From the NCBI GenBank assembly GCA_020073525.1, contig JAIQFA010000008.1:37197-101196 (forward strand): a stretch of DNA of 64,000 bases, written 5' to 3'. This document shows positions 28,980 to 37,371 of the stretch, in pieces (within the stretch, counting starts at the first letter, position 1; the number at the start of each line of letters is the position of its first letter). The DNA comes from Terriglobia bacterium (lineage in GTDB: Bacteria > Acidobacteriota > Terriglobia > Terriglobales > Acidobacteriaceae). The notes beneath the pieces were generated by a model that did no database searches, was not told the origin of the DNA, and worked only from the letters and a program-made list of their open reading frames with translations. The position numbers and the translations under genes were made by a program.

Positions 28980-29858
28980 ATGACCGACGCCGAACTCCAC
29001 CAGGCTCGCACGCAAAAGTGGCGCCTCGACGGCCAGCCCGTCCGGACCCTCGACGACGCGCGCGCCTTCCTCGAGTCGGTCGGATTTTGCCTGATGTACC
29101 CGATGCGCCCGGCGATTCTGGTGCCCACGTTCATCGGAGCCTGGGTCGGTGCCGACGACAAGTTGCCGATGCGCCAGCACGCGTATAACGATCCGCGCGC
29201 GAAAGAAGCCACCGAACTGATGGTGCGCGTCCTACGCGACAAGGCTGCCTACGAGGCTCCGCTGATTGATGAGGCGAATGCGTTTCTGCTGGCGGCCTCC
29301 GTGTTCCCTTATTTCTATTCGCTCGTGGGAGAGCGCAATCCCAGGCAGCCGCCCGCGTCGGGACCGCGGTCTCCCTATTCTCCGCTGGCTTGCGACGCGT
29401 TCGAAATCATTCGGCGCCGTGGGCCAATTTCAAAATCAAAGCTGGGCGAGATGCTGGGCGGCTCAGTTTCGATCGCCGGCCTCGATCGCGCGCTGAGCGA
29501 GTTGTGGGCCAAGCTGCGCATCACGCGCGTCGATTACACGGCAGCGGAAGGGTCCGTGTGGGACGAATTGTCGCGCTGGGCGCCCGACGTAGTCCGCGAA
29601 GGCGTGGGAATTTCGGTTCCCGAAGCACTCTCGGCGCTGGTTTCGAAGTATCTGGACTGCGTGATCGCGGTGGATGAGGGCGAGGTAGAGAACTTCCTCG
29701 CAAATTTCGTGCCGCGGACGCGAGTCAAAGAAGCCATTCATGCCTTGCTCTCGGCGCGTGAACTGAGCTTCGTGCACGTAGGGAGCAAGTCGTTGTTGCA
29801 GGTGACTCCTCCGAAACAAGCGTACGTTCCCAAACCCCGCCCAGTGCGCGTGACGTAG
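28980..29858 (+). CDS. AlkZ-like winged-helix DNA glycosylase-related protein
   Basis: A 292-residue soluble protein. It shows the layout of AlkZ/YcaQ-related proteins: an N-terminal region with ARAFLESVGFCLMYP, then stacked winged-helix units (AFEIIRRRGPISKSKLGEML ... LDRALSELWAKLRITRVDY) and a C-terminal part (ALVSKYLDCV ... RTRVKEAIHALLSARELSFV). Proper AlkZ removes alkylated or cross-linked bases using a QxD/QxQ motif; no such motif could be confidently placed, so activity is uncertain. The gene begins just after a tandem heptamer repeat that occupies its likely promoter region. Confidence 0.6.
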   Translation: MTDAELHQARTQKWRLDGQPVRTLDDARAFLESVGFCLMYPMRPAILVPTFIGAWVGADDKLPMRQHAYNDPRAKEATELMVRVLRDKAAYEAPLIDEANAFLLAASVFPYFYSLVGERNPRQPPASGPRSPYSPLACDAFEIIRRRGPISKSKLGEMLGGSVSIAGLDRALSELWAKLRITRVDYTAAEGSVWDELSRWAPDVVREGVGISVPEALSALVSKYLDCVIAVDEGEVENFLANFVPRTRVKEAIHALLSARELSFVHVGSKSLLQVTPPKQAYVPKPRPVRVT

Positions 29859-29869
29859 GGTTGTATGGC

Positions 29870-29888
29870 GACGGGCGTCTCGCCCGTC
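29870..29888. repeat. Dispersed hairpin repeat
   Basis: Perfect 8-bp arms GACGGGCG/CGCCCGTC with TCT loop, just after the AlkZ-like gene; nearly identical to the element at 63163-63180. Confidence 0.55.
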
Positions 29889-29970
29889 CATGCGGTGCGA
29901 AGCGCGGCAGCGACTCCTCCCCTCTGGGTGAAGCCCTCCCCTGGTCCATGTACAATGCTGAGTCGCCCCA

Positions 29971-30657
29971 ATGACCAACCCTTCCCAACGCAAACTCATC
30001 ATCGCCATAGACGGCCCCGCTGGAGCGGGCAAGAGCACGATTGCCTCGCGTCTGGCGAGGAAACTGGGTTATGTCAACCTGGAAAGCGGCGCGATGTACC
30101 GCGCTCTGGCGCTTAGGGCGATCGAGTGGGATGCCTCCTTCGACGACGAAGCAGCGCTCCTGAAGATGGCTCAAAGTTCGCAAATCACGCTGGAGCGTTC
30201 CATCGGCGGCAATCGCGTGTTGATCAACGGCAAGGACGTTTCGAGACGGATCCGCGAGCGCGATGTATCGGAGGCCGCGTCGCGAGTTTCGGTGCATCCC
30301 AGGGTGCGAGAGTGGATGGTGGCGCGGCAGCGCGAGATGGGCGTCGGTGGCGGCATTGTCATGGAGGGACGCGACATTGGCACGAAAGTCTTTCCCGACG
30401 CCGATTTGAAGATCTTCCTCGACGCCGACCCGGTAATTCGCGAGCAGCGGCGCCTCGACCAGCAGAAGGTGAAGGGCCCTTCAGCGCGAGCCATGGCTGC
30501 GGAACTTCGCGAGCGCGACCGGAGAGACCGCACGCGAGCCGCCTCTCCGCTCGTCGCCGCCGAAGATGCGGTGGTGCTCGACTCGACCAATCTCACCGAG
30601 GACGAAGTCCTCGACCGAATCGAGGAACTGGTAGAGGAGCGACTGGCGGGGCACTAG
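29971..30657 (+). CDS. cmk: Cytidylate kinase
   Basis: A 228-residue enzyme, the usual length for bacterial CMP kinase. The P-loop GPAGAGKSTIASRLA is at residues 14-28, followed by GYVNLESGAMYRALALRAIE and the substrate-site motif MEGRDIGTKVFPDADLKIFLDA. It phosphorylates CMP and dCMP with ATP in the pyrimidine salvage pathway. A TACAAT hexamer 17 bases upstream of the ATG could be a -10 element and would give a very short leader. Confidence 0.96.
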   Translation: MTNPSQRKLIIAIDGPAGAGKSTIASRLARKLGYVNLESGAMYRALALRAIEWDASFDDEAALLKMAQSSQITLERSIGGNRVLINGKDVSRRIRERDVSEAASRVSVHPRVREWMVARQREMGVGGGIVMEGRDIGTKVFPDADLKIFLDADPVIREQRRLDQQKVKGPSARAMAAELRERDRRDRTRAASPLVAAEDAVVLDSTNLTEDEVLDRIEELVEERLAGH

Positions 30658-30770
30658 TCGGCATCCCTGCACGTAGGGACGGCCACCGTCCTTCGACATC
30701 GCTCAGGCCCGTCCCGCCGAGCGGCGCTCACGATGCTCCGCCTGCCGCGTCGAATTTGTGAGGCCTCCAC

Positions 30771-31883
30771 ATGCTACCTGTCCGCCGAACCCTGACGATC
30801 GCGGTAATTCTGCTCTCTTCGATCGTCGCAAACTCCCAATCGTCCCAGGCGCCAACCGGCGACTGGCCTGCCGCTTCCGCCGCCCAGAGCGGCCTTTCCG
30901 ACGCACGCCTCCGCGCCCTCGATTCCGCCATTCGCTCCGGCGAATTCAAAAAGATTGGCAGCGTGCTGATCGCCCGCCACGGCAAGCTCGCCTACGAAGG
31001 CTATTTTGATGGAGATGCCACCACCCTGCGCGACACCCGCTCCGCCACCAAGAGCATCACCGATGCGCTGATTGGAATCGCCATCGACGAGCGCAAGCTC
31101 AGTGGAGCGGACGCAAAAATCCTGACGCTGCTGCCCGAGCGAGCGCGCAAAATTCAGAATCCAGATCCGCGGAAGACGGCGATCACGGTAGAAGATTTCC
31201 TGACCATGAGTTCTCCGCTGGAGTGCGACGACTGGAACGATGCGTCCCGCGGCAACGAGGAGCGCATGTACGTGGTCGAAGATTGGGCACAGTTCATTCT
31301 CGACTTGCCGATTCGTGGCCGCATGCATGTCGGCGAGCATCCCGACCCGCCTCCTTATGGCCGCTACTTCAGTTATTGCACCGGAGGAGTCTTTACCTTG
31401 AGCGAAGTGCTCGAGAAAGCCACCGGCAAGCGCACCGATCGCTATGCGAATGAGAAGCTGTTTCAGCCGCTCGGCATCACCAATGTCGAATGGGTCTACT
31501 CCCCGATGAACGTCCCGCAGACCGGCGGCGGCTTGCGTCTGACCAGCCGCGACTTGCTCAAGCTTGCGCAACTGTATCTCGACGGCGGCCAGTGGCACGG
31601 CAAGCGCATCGTCAGTGAATCGTGGGTGCATGCCTCGACGCAGCCGCATGCGCGAATCGATGAGACGACCGAATACGGCTACCTGTGGTGGCTCAAGTCC
31701 TTCAAGTCAGGCGAGAAGAGTTATCCGGCATTCTTCATGTCAGGCAACGGAGGAAACAAGGTAGTTGCCATTCCTACGCTCGATATGGCTGTAGTCATTA
31801 CCAGCACGAACTACAACACCCGCGGAATGCACGAGCAGACGGAGAAGATACTCACCGACTACGTGCTGGCAGCGGTGGAGTAA
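30771..31883 (+). CDS. Beta-lactamase-family serine hydrolase
   Basis: A 370-residue protein with a signal peptide (TLTIAVILLSSIVANSQ). The class-C-like fold is shown by the SxxK motif in RSATKSITDALIG (Ser nucleophile and Lys base), a Tyr-containing motif FSYCTGGVF in place of YxN, and the late FMSGNGGNKVVAIP loop equivalent to KTG. Such proteins act as esterases, peptidases or penicillin-binding-protein-like enzymes in the periplasm; a role in antibiotic resistance is not implied. The start lies 113 bases after cmk. Confidence 0.88.
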   Translation: MLPVRRTLTIAVILLSSIVANSQSSQAPTGDWPAASAAQSGLSDARLRALDSAIRSGEFKKIGSVLIARHGKLAYEGYFDGDATTLRDTRSATKSITDALIGIAIDERKLSGADAKILTLLPERARKIQNPDPRKTAITVEDFLTMSSPLECDDWNDASRGNEERMYVVEDWAQFILDLPIRGRMHVGEHPDPPPYGRYFSYCTGGVFTLSEVLEKATGKRTDRYANEKLFQPLGITNVEWVYSPMNVPQTGGGLRLTSRDLLKLAQLYLDGGQWHGKRIVSESWVHASTQPHARIDETTEYGYLWWLKSFKSGEKSYPAFFMSGNGGNKVVAIPTLDMAVVITSTNYNTRGMHEQTEKILTDYVLAAVE

Positions 31884-31894
31884 GTGGCGTAGGT

Positions 31895-32197
31895 CTAGAG
31901 CCGCGCTTTCCAGTATCTGGGTTTCCGTTTGCTATGGGCCACGGCTACGATGCTCACAACATCAGGGTCGTCGAGATAAATGATGGAAAACGGGAAACGA
32001 TGAAGTACGAACCGGCGGGTCCCATACGAGTATTTGGGCCAGCGTTCCGGTGCTTGGGAAATGTTTTCAAAAGCATCGGAAAGAGCGGCAATGAATGCTG
32101 CACTGGCATCTGCACTGCGTTCGAGATACCAGTCGTCCGCGGCCTCAATTTCCAGCCACACCTCCGGGTGGAGGCGGTAGGGTTTACTTTCCGGCAT
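31895..32197 (-). CDS. RelE/ParE-family toxin
   Basis: A 100-residue protein with the RelE/ParE layout: two N-terminal helices (EVWLEIEAADDWYLERSADASAAFIAAL) and a C-terminal beta-sheet (RRFVLHRFPFSIIYLDDPDVVSIVAVAHSKRKPRYW). ParE members poison DNA gyrase and RelE members cut mRNA on ribosomes; which applies cannot be told. The ATG overlaps the antitoxin gene by 14 bases, the usual translational coupling for such pairs. Confidence 0.88.
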   Translation of the reverse strand: MPESKPYRLHPEVWLEIEAADDWYLERSADASAAFIAALSDAFENISQAPERWPKYSYGTRRFVLHRFPFSIIYLDDPDVVSIVAVAHSKRKPRYWKARL

Positions 32198-32438
32198 TAA
32201 GAAGTCGCGCAGCGAGGCGGCGGCGCACGTCCTCGCCGGATATCATTTCGACTTTGCCTGATCGAATATCGTCAATTCGGCGCTTGATTTCCTCGTCCCA
32301 GGCCTCGTCCGCGCCTTGTTCAGCCGGCCCTGCATCCAGGCTCTCGATCAAGTGATCGATTAGCAGGCCGCGTTCTCTGGTGGAAAGCGCCAGCGCCTTT
32401 TCGAGCACCTCCGAAACTTGCGGCGTCATCTCTGCCAT
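32184..32438 (-). CDS. Antitoxin (addiction-module component family)
   Basis: An 84-residue acidic protein; start ATG 32438, five bases after GAGG. It belongs by appearance to the addiction-module component family (TIGR02574): STRERGLLIDHLIESLDAGPAEQ followed by AWDEEIKRRIDDIRSGKVEMISGEDVRRRL. It neutralises the toxin encoded immediately downstream and probably represses the pair's promoter. Confidence 0.88.
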   Translation of the reverse strand: MAEMTPQVSEVLEKALALSTRERGLLIDHLIESLDAGPAEQGADEAWDEEIKRRIDDIRSGKVEMISGEDVRRRLAARLLNAGK

Positions 32439-32484
32439 AACCACCTCACCGAGTTATTCTAGCGCAGGTTGCAGAGGACGGTTT

Positions 32485-33075
32485 CTACGCCTTCAACTTC
32501 CCCTGCTTGTCCTTAAAACGTTCCATCCAGTTTGCTATCTTGCGAAGAACCTCTGGGTCCGTGGTGTTGCTCTTGATGCGATTCGCCAAAGAGGAGATCA
32601 CGGCGATGTTCCCGGGCACGTACCCTTTGTTCGGTTCGAACTTGTCCAGAGCGGGAGATGCGTCACCGCCCCAGCGCCGAAGTCGCCAACTCCATGTTGG
32701 ATAGGGTCTCGTTCTCCGGAAGACAGGTTCCATGCCTCCAACAATCACTAAGGGGATTCCAAGAGCTGGGCATTTCCTGTCCGGAGGAATCTCCCTCTCT
32801 ATATCCTCAACAGCAAGGATAAATGGTTCGTTTGTCTTGAACTTAAAATGATCGTGCCTCCACCGGTTCTTTGCACGCCTCCACAAATCCCTGGCAAGCG
32901 AGGCCCAGAGGTGTTCAATGCGGGCCGCCTCTTGCTCCTCCCAGTAGCAAACGACACACTTGTCGTCCACCTTTCGCCGTTGGTAGCAGCCGTGGCGGGG
33001 GCAGTACCAAGATTTGTCACGGATGTCTCCAGGCCAATAGGTCTCGTCTGGCACGACATGCTTCTTCTTCGCCAT
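32485..33075 (-). CDS. HNH/endonuclease VII-like zinc protein
   Basis: A 196-residue protein from ATG 33075. The N-terminus holds paired cysteines (YCPRHGCYQRR ... DKCVVCYW) that look like a zinc ribbon. The C-terminal half contains CPALGIPL, ASPALDKFEPNKGYVPGNIA and VISSLANRIKSNTTDPEVL. That pattern (SPSLDRIDP.KGY..GN..VIS..AN..KS) is seen in phage and plasmid HNH/recombination-endonuclease-VII-like proteins. The typical catalytic His is not obvious, so nuclease activity is inferred only. It lies between aspS and the toxin-antitoxin pair, 30 bases after aspS. Confidence 0.65.
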   Translation of the reverse strand: MAKKKHVVPDETYWPGDIRDKSWYCPRHGCYQRRKVDDKCVVCYWEEQEAARIEHLWASLARDLWRRAKNRWRHDHFKFKTNEPFILAVEDIEREIPPDRKCPALGIPLVIVGGMEPVFRRTRPYPTWSWRLRRWGGDASPALDKFEPNKGYVPGNIAVISSLANRIKSNTTDPEVLRKIANWMERFKDKQGKLKA

Positions 33076-33110
33076 GCTCACAATATACGGCGGGTGAGCA
33101 AGGAGAACGA

Positions 33111-34925
33111 CTACCTCTTCACTACCACCCCAATCCCTAACTCCCGCAACTGCCCCTCAGCGACCGGCGTGGGCGCTTCCATCATCAGGTCCTTGGCGGC
33201 GGCGGTTTTGGGGAAGGGAATTACTTCGCGCAGACTATCCGCTCCCGCCAGAATCATCACGATGCGATCGAGGCCGAGCGCGATACCGCCATGGGGCGGT
33301 GTTCCGTATTCGAGCGCTTCCAGGAAGAAGCCGAAACGCGACCGCGCTTCTTCTTCCGTCATGCCGAGGGCGTGAAAGATTCTGCTCTGCACATCCTGCC
33401 GGTGAATACGGATCGAGCCCGATCCCAGCTCCGTCCCATTCAGCACCACGTCGTAGGCGAGAGCGCGCACCATGGCCGGATCAGTTTCCAGTTTGTCCAT
33501 GTCTTCATCGTGCGGCGAAGTGAACGGGTGATGCGCGGCCACCCAGCGCCGGTCACCCTCGTCCCACTCGAACATGGGGAAGTTCGTTACCCACAGAAAG
33601 CGATAGTCATCTTTCTGGAAAAGCTTGTGCCGGTCGGAATATTTCTGCGCCAGCGCCACGCGCAGCAGTCCCGCCGAGGCATAGATCGCCAGTTCCGCGG
33701 GCGTCACTTTGCGCTTGCCCGCCGGATGGTCGTCGCGAACCGACTGCGCCGAGCCCACCACCAGCACCAGCAAATCGTCGGCCGCCGCGCCCGCTTTTGC
33801 GCGCACTTTTGCGCCCGCCTCGGGAAACTTGCTCTCGATGCGCTTGAAGTCTTCAAACACGCGAGCGCCGCCCTTCGAGACAAACAGCGGTTTGATGTCG
33901 TCGCGCTCCTTGCGCGAAAGTTCGCCCACATGCGGAATGCGAATCGCAATCACCGGCAAATCTTTGTTGATCGCCAGTTGCTCGAGATCCGCGGGAGCGA
34001 AACAATCCTTCACGTCAGTAAAGGCCGGCACGCGCAGGTCGGGCTTATCGATGCCGTACTGCCGCATGGCGTCGTCAAAATCCATGCGCGGAAACGGCGT
34101 CTTGATTTCGTGTCCTGCCGCCTTGAATGCGGCCGTCAAGAATCCCTCGACGACTTCCCAAACCCGTTCCGGTTGCGGATAAGACATCTCAAGATCGATT
34201 TGGGTGAATTCTGGTTGCCGGTCGGCGCGCAGATCTTCGTCGCGGAAGCAGCGCACGATCTGGAAATATTTGTCGAAGCCCGAGATCATCAGGATCTGCT
34301 TGAACAGTTGCGGCGATTGCGGCAGCGCGTAGAACGATCCCGGCGATACACGGCTGGGGACGAGATAATCCCGCGCCCCTTCCGGCGTTGAGCGCGTCAT
34401 GAACGGCGTTTCGATTTCGAAAAAGCCCTGCGAAGCCAGGTTGTCGCGGATTGCGAGCGCCACCTTGTGCCGCAGTTCGATATTGAACTGCATAGCGTCG
34501 CGGCGCAGATCGATGTAGCGGTATTTCAAGCGCATTTCCTCGTTTGCCAGGACCGTGTCCGAGGGCAAGAACGGGAGCGGCTTGGACACGTTCAGAATGC
34601 GCAGTTCTTCCACCACCAGCTCGACTTCGCCGGTGGGGATGTTGGGATTGATGGTGTCGGCATCGCGGCGCTTGACCGTTCCAATAGCAGCAATCACGAA
34701 CTCGTTGCGCAGCGCTTCGGCCTTCTCGTGCACCGAGGCGCTCAGTTCGTGGCTGAACACGACTTGCGTCACGCCGGTGCGGTCGCGCAGGTCGACGAAG
34801 ATGATCTGCCCCAGGTCGCGCCGCCGGTTGACCCATCCCATGAGCACAACTTTCTTACCTGCATCGGAGAGCCGAAGCGCCCCGCACATATGAGATCGTC
34901 TGAGGTCGCCTAAAAAATCGAGCAC
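33111..34925 (-). CDS. aspS: Aspartyl-tRNA synthetase
   Basis: 604 residues from GTG 34925, the full length of a bacterial-type AspRS. The anticodon-binding OB fold is at the N-terminus (KVVLMGWVNRRRDLGQIIFVDLRDRTG). Class II motifs follow: motif 1 FEIETPFMTRSTPEGARDYLVP, motif 2 RCFRDEDLRADRQPEFTQIDLEMS (both described by position), and motif 3 GIALGLDRIVMILAG near the C-terminus. A GAD insertion domain lies between, marking the bacterial form. It charges tRNA-Asp, or both tRNA-Asp and tRNA-Asn if the organism uses the transamidation route. Confidence 0.97.
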   Translation of the reverse strand: MLDFLGDLRRSHMCGALRLSDAGKKVVLMGWVNRRRDLGQIIFVDLRDRTGVTQVVFSHELSASVHEKAEALRNEFVIAAIGTVKRRDADTINPNIPTGEVELVVEELRILNVSKPLPFLPSDTVLANEEMRLKYRYIDLRRDAMQFNIELRHKVALAIRDNLASQGFFEIETPFMTRSTPEGARDYLVPSRVSPGSFYALPQSPQLFKQILMISGFDKYFQIVRCFRDEDLRADRQPEFTQIDLEMSYPQPERVWEVVEGFLTAAFKAAGHEIKTPFPRMDFDDAMRQYGIDKPDLRVPAFTDVKDCFAPADLEQLAINKDLPVIAIRIPHVGELSRKERDDIKPLFVSKGGARVFEDFKRIESKFPEAGAKVRAKAGAAADDLLVLVVGSAQSVRDDHPAGKRKVTPAELAIYASAGLLRVALAQKYSDRHKLFQKDDYRFLWVTNFPMFEWDEGDRRWVAAHHPFTSPHDEDMDKLETDPAMVRALAYDVVLNGTELGSGSIRIHRQDVQSRIFHALGMTEEEARSRFGFFLEALEYGTPPHGGIALGLDRIVMILAGADSLREVIPFPKTAAAKDLMMEAPTPVAEGQLRELGIGVVVKR

Positions 34926-35491
34926 GTTTTCGCCTTGTGGAACCGAATTTGTCTAGCTGGAACTGCTGTGGTGAGCCAAACCTCAGATTATAAATGGCCA
35001 GCGGTCGGCAAGGCCTTCGCGTCCATCAGAAACTCCGAAAGATGTCCGCCTATCATGGAGGCAGGCGGAGTGCGATCATCTGTCATACAGATGAGTGACC
35101 AACATCACTGCACATTTTTTGCTTTTGAGGTAAATAGAAGTCACTTCCCTGAAGCAGCAGTTCCCATTGCGAGAATTGCAGATGGCCGCAGGCATGGCCC
35201 CACGGCCAGAAGTAGAACAACTGACAACCACTTGTTTCAGAGCAAAAGGGCCTCAAAGTTGGTGGTTCCGAAAACGGTCGCTCGCTGTGAGAGAATGACC
35301 GACTGATCCACGGAGCACGACACGCTCCAGCAATAGTTCTTGGTGACCCAACCGGGAACGAGGATTGTGCTGTGTCCTCCGAAGTTCATTTCAATTTTCC
35401 GCACGCGGGCTGCAAAGTGTTTTCGGAGGCTCTTTCGGAAGAGCGCTCCGAGGCTTCTTTCTAAGCCGTTCCGAACGAAGGGGCTTACACA
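34926..35491. other. 566-base region without a convincing gene
   Basis: Only short unsupported frames occur. The right end carries two tandem hairpins (35424-35450 and 35452-35467) in the presumed leader of the next gene. No promoter could be firmly placed. Confidence 0.5.
35424..35467 (+). promoter_or_regulatory. Two tandem hairpins in the leader of the protease module
   Basis: First hairpin: CGGAG-GCTCTT/AAGAGC-g-CTCCG with a TCGG loop. Second: GGCTT/AAGCC around CTTTCT. They end 24 bases before the start codon of the 116-residue gene and could affect its transcription or translation. Confidence 0.4.
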
Positions 35492-35842
35492 ATGTCGCTT
35501 TCCTGGGAGCGCATCGCTGAATTATCGATCGCCAGCCTGTCGCCCAAAGAAAAGGGTTCCAGCGCCGTATATGTTGATCAAACCCTGCTGTCGCCGGGAG
35601 TGGTGATTCAAGTCGGTGGCCGGGAAGTAAGGGTTCCGTGGCAAGCCGCACTCGCATTTGTGGATCTGGAGCCCGGCGTCAACTGGGGCCATCGCTGCCG
35701 CTACCTCGTAGTCAACGCCACGAGCGGCGAAATCCAAACCTACGACGAGCAGATCCCACCTTTCCTGATCTCTGCTCCGCCGAACCTGCGATTGGTCTGG
35801 AAGGGTGAAGCTGTACCACCGTGGGCTGTAGTCCAACCCTGA
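35492..35842 (+). CDS. Small protein homologous to the N-domain of the adjacent protease
   Basis: A 116-residue soluble protein of unknown function, no signal peptide. Residues 25-100 align without gaps with residues 28-103 of the protease encoded next to it. Shared elements are the NWGH-x-CRYL core (residues 64-72 here, 67-75 there) and the PPFLI/PPYLI stretch (89-93 here, 93-97 there). The gene is therefore a stand-alone copy of the protease's N-terminal domain. Only 14 bases separate the two genes, and the protease ribosome site overlaps this stop codon, so they are co-expressed. It could act as an inhibitor, chaperone or sensor for the protease. Confidence 0.7.
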   Translation: MSLSWERIAELSIASLSPKEKGSSAVYVDQTLLSPGVVIQVGGREVRVPWQAALAFVDLEPGVNWGHRCRYLVVNATSGEIQTYDEQIPPFLISAPPNLRLVWKGEAVPPWAVVQP

Positions 35843-35856
35843 AAGGAGTCGCCAAA

Positions 35857-37266
35857 ATGCAAGCCAAAAACGAAATCCTGACCAGTATTAAAGGCGCAGC
35901 CGTAGAAATGCTGGCCAAACGTAACGCTCCACCAGCCAACCTCTACATTGAAAACAACGTAGTGCTATCAGGCCAGGTAATCAACGCCCAGCACCAACAA
36001 ATTGCAGTGGAGCAGAATGCGGTGATGGTCTTCGCCGATGAAGCTCCGCTGTATAACTGGGGTCACAACTGCCGGTACCTTCTCTATACCGTAGAAAATG
36101 GAACGTTGTTCAAGGAAGTGGAGGCTCAGTTCCCGCCTTACCTGATCAATCCTCCGGACACCTTCGAACTATTTCGCGAGATGGTGCCCAAGGCGGTCGA
36201 GCCGCTGACATGGCCGACGCTGCAGAAATTTCGTGTGATCAGGATCCCATGGGGCAATCGCTACGCGGTGCTGTTCTCCGGTGCTTCCAACAATCGGCAC
36301 ACGAACGACCTGGAGTTTCTCTACCGCGAACTGGTCGACCACTATGGTTTTAAGCCGGACAATATCTATACACTCAACTTTGACGGCACCGTCAACTATT
36401 CCGGCCCACCTCATCCGCTCGCGGGTTGGCCCGGCAACAATACCAATTACCGTATGCAGGTGAAAGGACGTGGCACCAAGGCGGACTTCGACGGTGTCAT
36501 CGGCGCTCTCAAGGGCCGCCTCAAGGCCTCGGACGTCCTACTGATCCACACCAACAATCACGGCGGACGCTCCACCGAGTCTTACCTTTGCACCTACAGT
36601 GGTCCCAGCTACGGGGCAAACGATTTTGCCATCAAACTCGGGACCCTGCCCAAATTTGCTCATCTTATGGTGATGATGGAGCAATGCTTTTCCGGCGGGT
36701 TCGTGGCCCCGATCCTGGCTCACAGCCCCGCAGTCAACACCAGTGTAGCTACCGCCTGCAATGCAACCTCGAGTTCCATTGGCGGCGCCAATTTCGATCC
36801 GTTTGCGCGTGATTGGATCTCCGCCATGGCGAGCCATTCTCCCAGCGGCGGAGCTTTGGCATTTGACCCAGACGCAAACCACGACGGCAGGATCTGCGCT
36901 CAGGAAGCGTTCAACTACGCCAACACGGTCAAAGATCCGTATGACACCCCCGTCTACAATCAGTCCTCCACCGTGGCTGGAGCCTGCGACCTGCTCCAGC
37001 GCTACCTCACCTTCCGTATCCCCTGGTTCTCTGCCGCAGTTGCCGAGGCGCTCCAACCGTATCAGGACAAGATGCCGTTGGATGTTTTCTACGCGAAGAT
37101 CTACGGCGAACTGGGACCTCAACTAACGGAGGTGCAAGCCGAAATCGAAAAGCGGGATAACGAAATGAACGACGAGATGGCTCCGCGCATCAGGAATCTC
37201 GTTAGCACTGTTATGGAACAAGAAACACCCACAACCGAGACTGCCATTTACAAGGAAGCAGCCTAG
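35857..37266 (+). CDS. Legumain/caspase-like (clan CD, C13-type) cysteine protease
   Basis: 469 residues from ATG 35857, eight bases after AAAGGAG. Domain order: an N-terminal domain shared with the upstream small protein (28-105); a caspase-hemoglobinase fold (about 125-330) opening with NRYAVLFSGASNNRHTND; and a C-terminal helical part. The clan CD catalytic pair is present: His235 in LLIHTNNHGGRS and Cys277 in MVMMEQCFSGGF, each after a hydrophobic strand as the family requires. VATACNATSSSIGG and FARDWISAMA match the region after the Cys in legumains. Residues 339-350 (DANHDGRICAQE) form a complete EF-hand calcium loop. No signal peptide is seen, so it should act in the cytoplasm. Confidence 0.8.
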   Translation: MQAKNEILTSIKGAAVEMLAKRNAPPANLYIENNVVLSGQVINAQHQQIAVEQNAVMVFADEAPLYNWGHNCRYLLYTVENGTLFKEVEAQFPPYLINPPDTFELFREMVPKAVEPLTWPTLQKFRVIRIPWGNRYAVLFSGASNNRHTNDLEFLYRELVDHYGFKPDNIYTLNFDGTVNYSGPPHPLAGWPGNNTNYRMQVKGRGTKADFDGVIGALKGRLKASDVLLIHTNNHGGRSTESYLCTYSGPSYGANDFAIKLGTLPKFAHLMVMMEQCFSGGFVAPILAHSPAVNTSVATACNATSSSIGGANFDPFARDWISAMASHSPSGGALAFDPDANHDGRICAQEAFNYANTVKDPYDTPVYNQSSTVAGACDLLQRYLTFRIPWFSAAVAEALQPYQDKMPLDVFYAKIYGELGPQLTEVQAEIEKRDNEMNDEMAPRIRNLVSTVMEQETPTTETAIYKEAA

Positions 37267-37286
37267 CCGCCGCCCGAAACCGCTGG

Positions 37287-37322
37287 AACCCGTCCCTTCG
37301 CCCTTCGGCCGAGGGACGGGTT
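37287..37322 (+). terminator. Terminator of the protease gene
   Basis: Perfect 11-bp arms AACCCGTCCCT/AGGGACGGGTT with a 14-base loop, 20 bases past the stop codon and followed by ATTTCG. Confidence 0.7.
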
Positions 37323-37371
37323 ATTTCGTGTGCCCGCAGGCTGACGGTACAGCCCATAAGCGGCCAATGCA

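Noticed and set aside
35035..35306. Possible gene in the region upstream of the protease module
   Set aside because: The frame lacks a ribosome site, has no recognisable domain and is interrupted near the hairpins.
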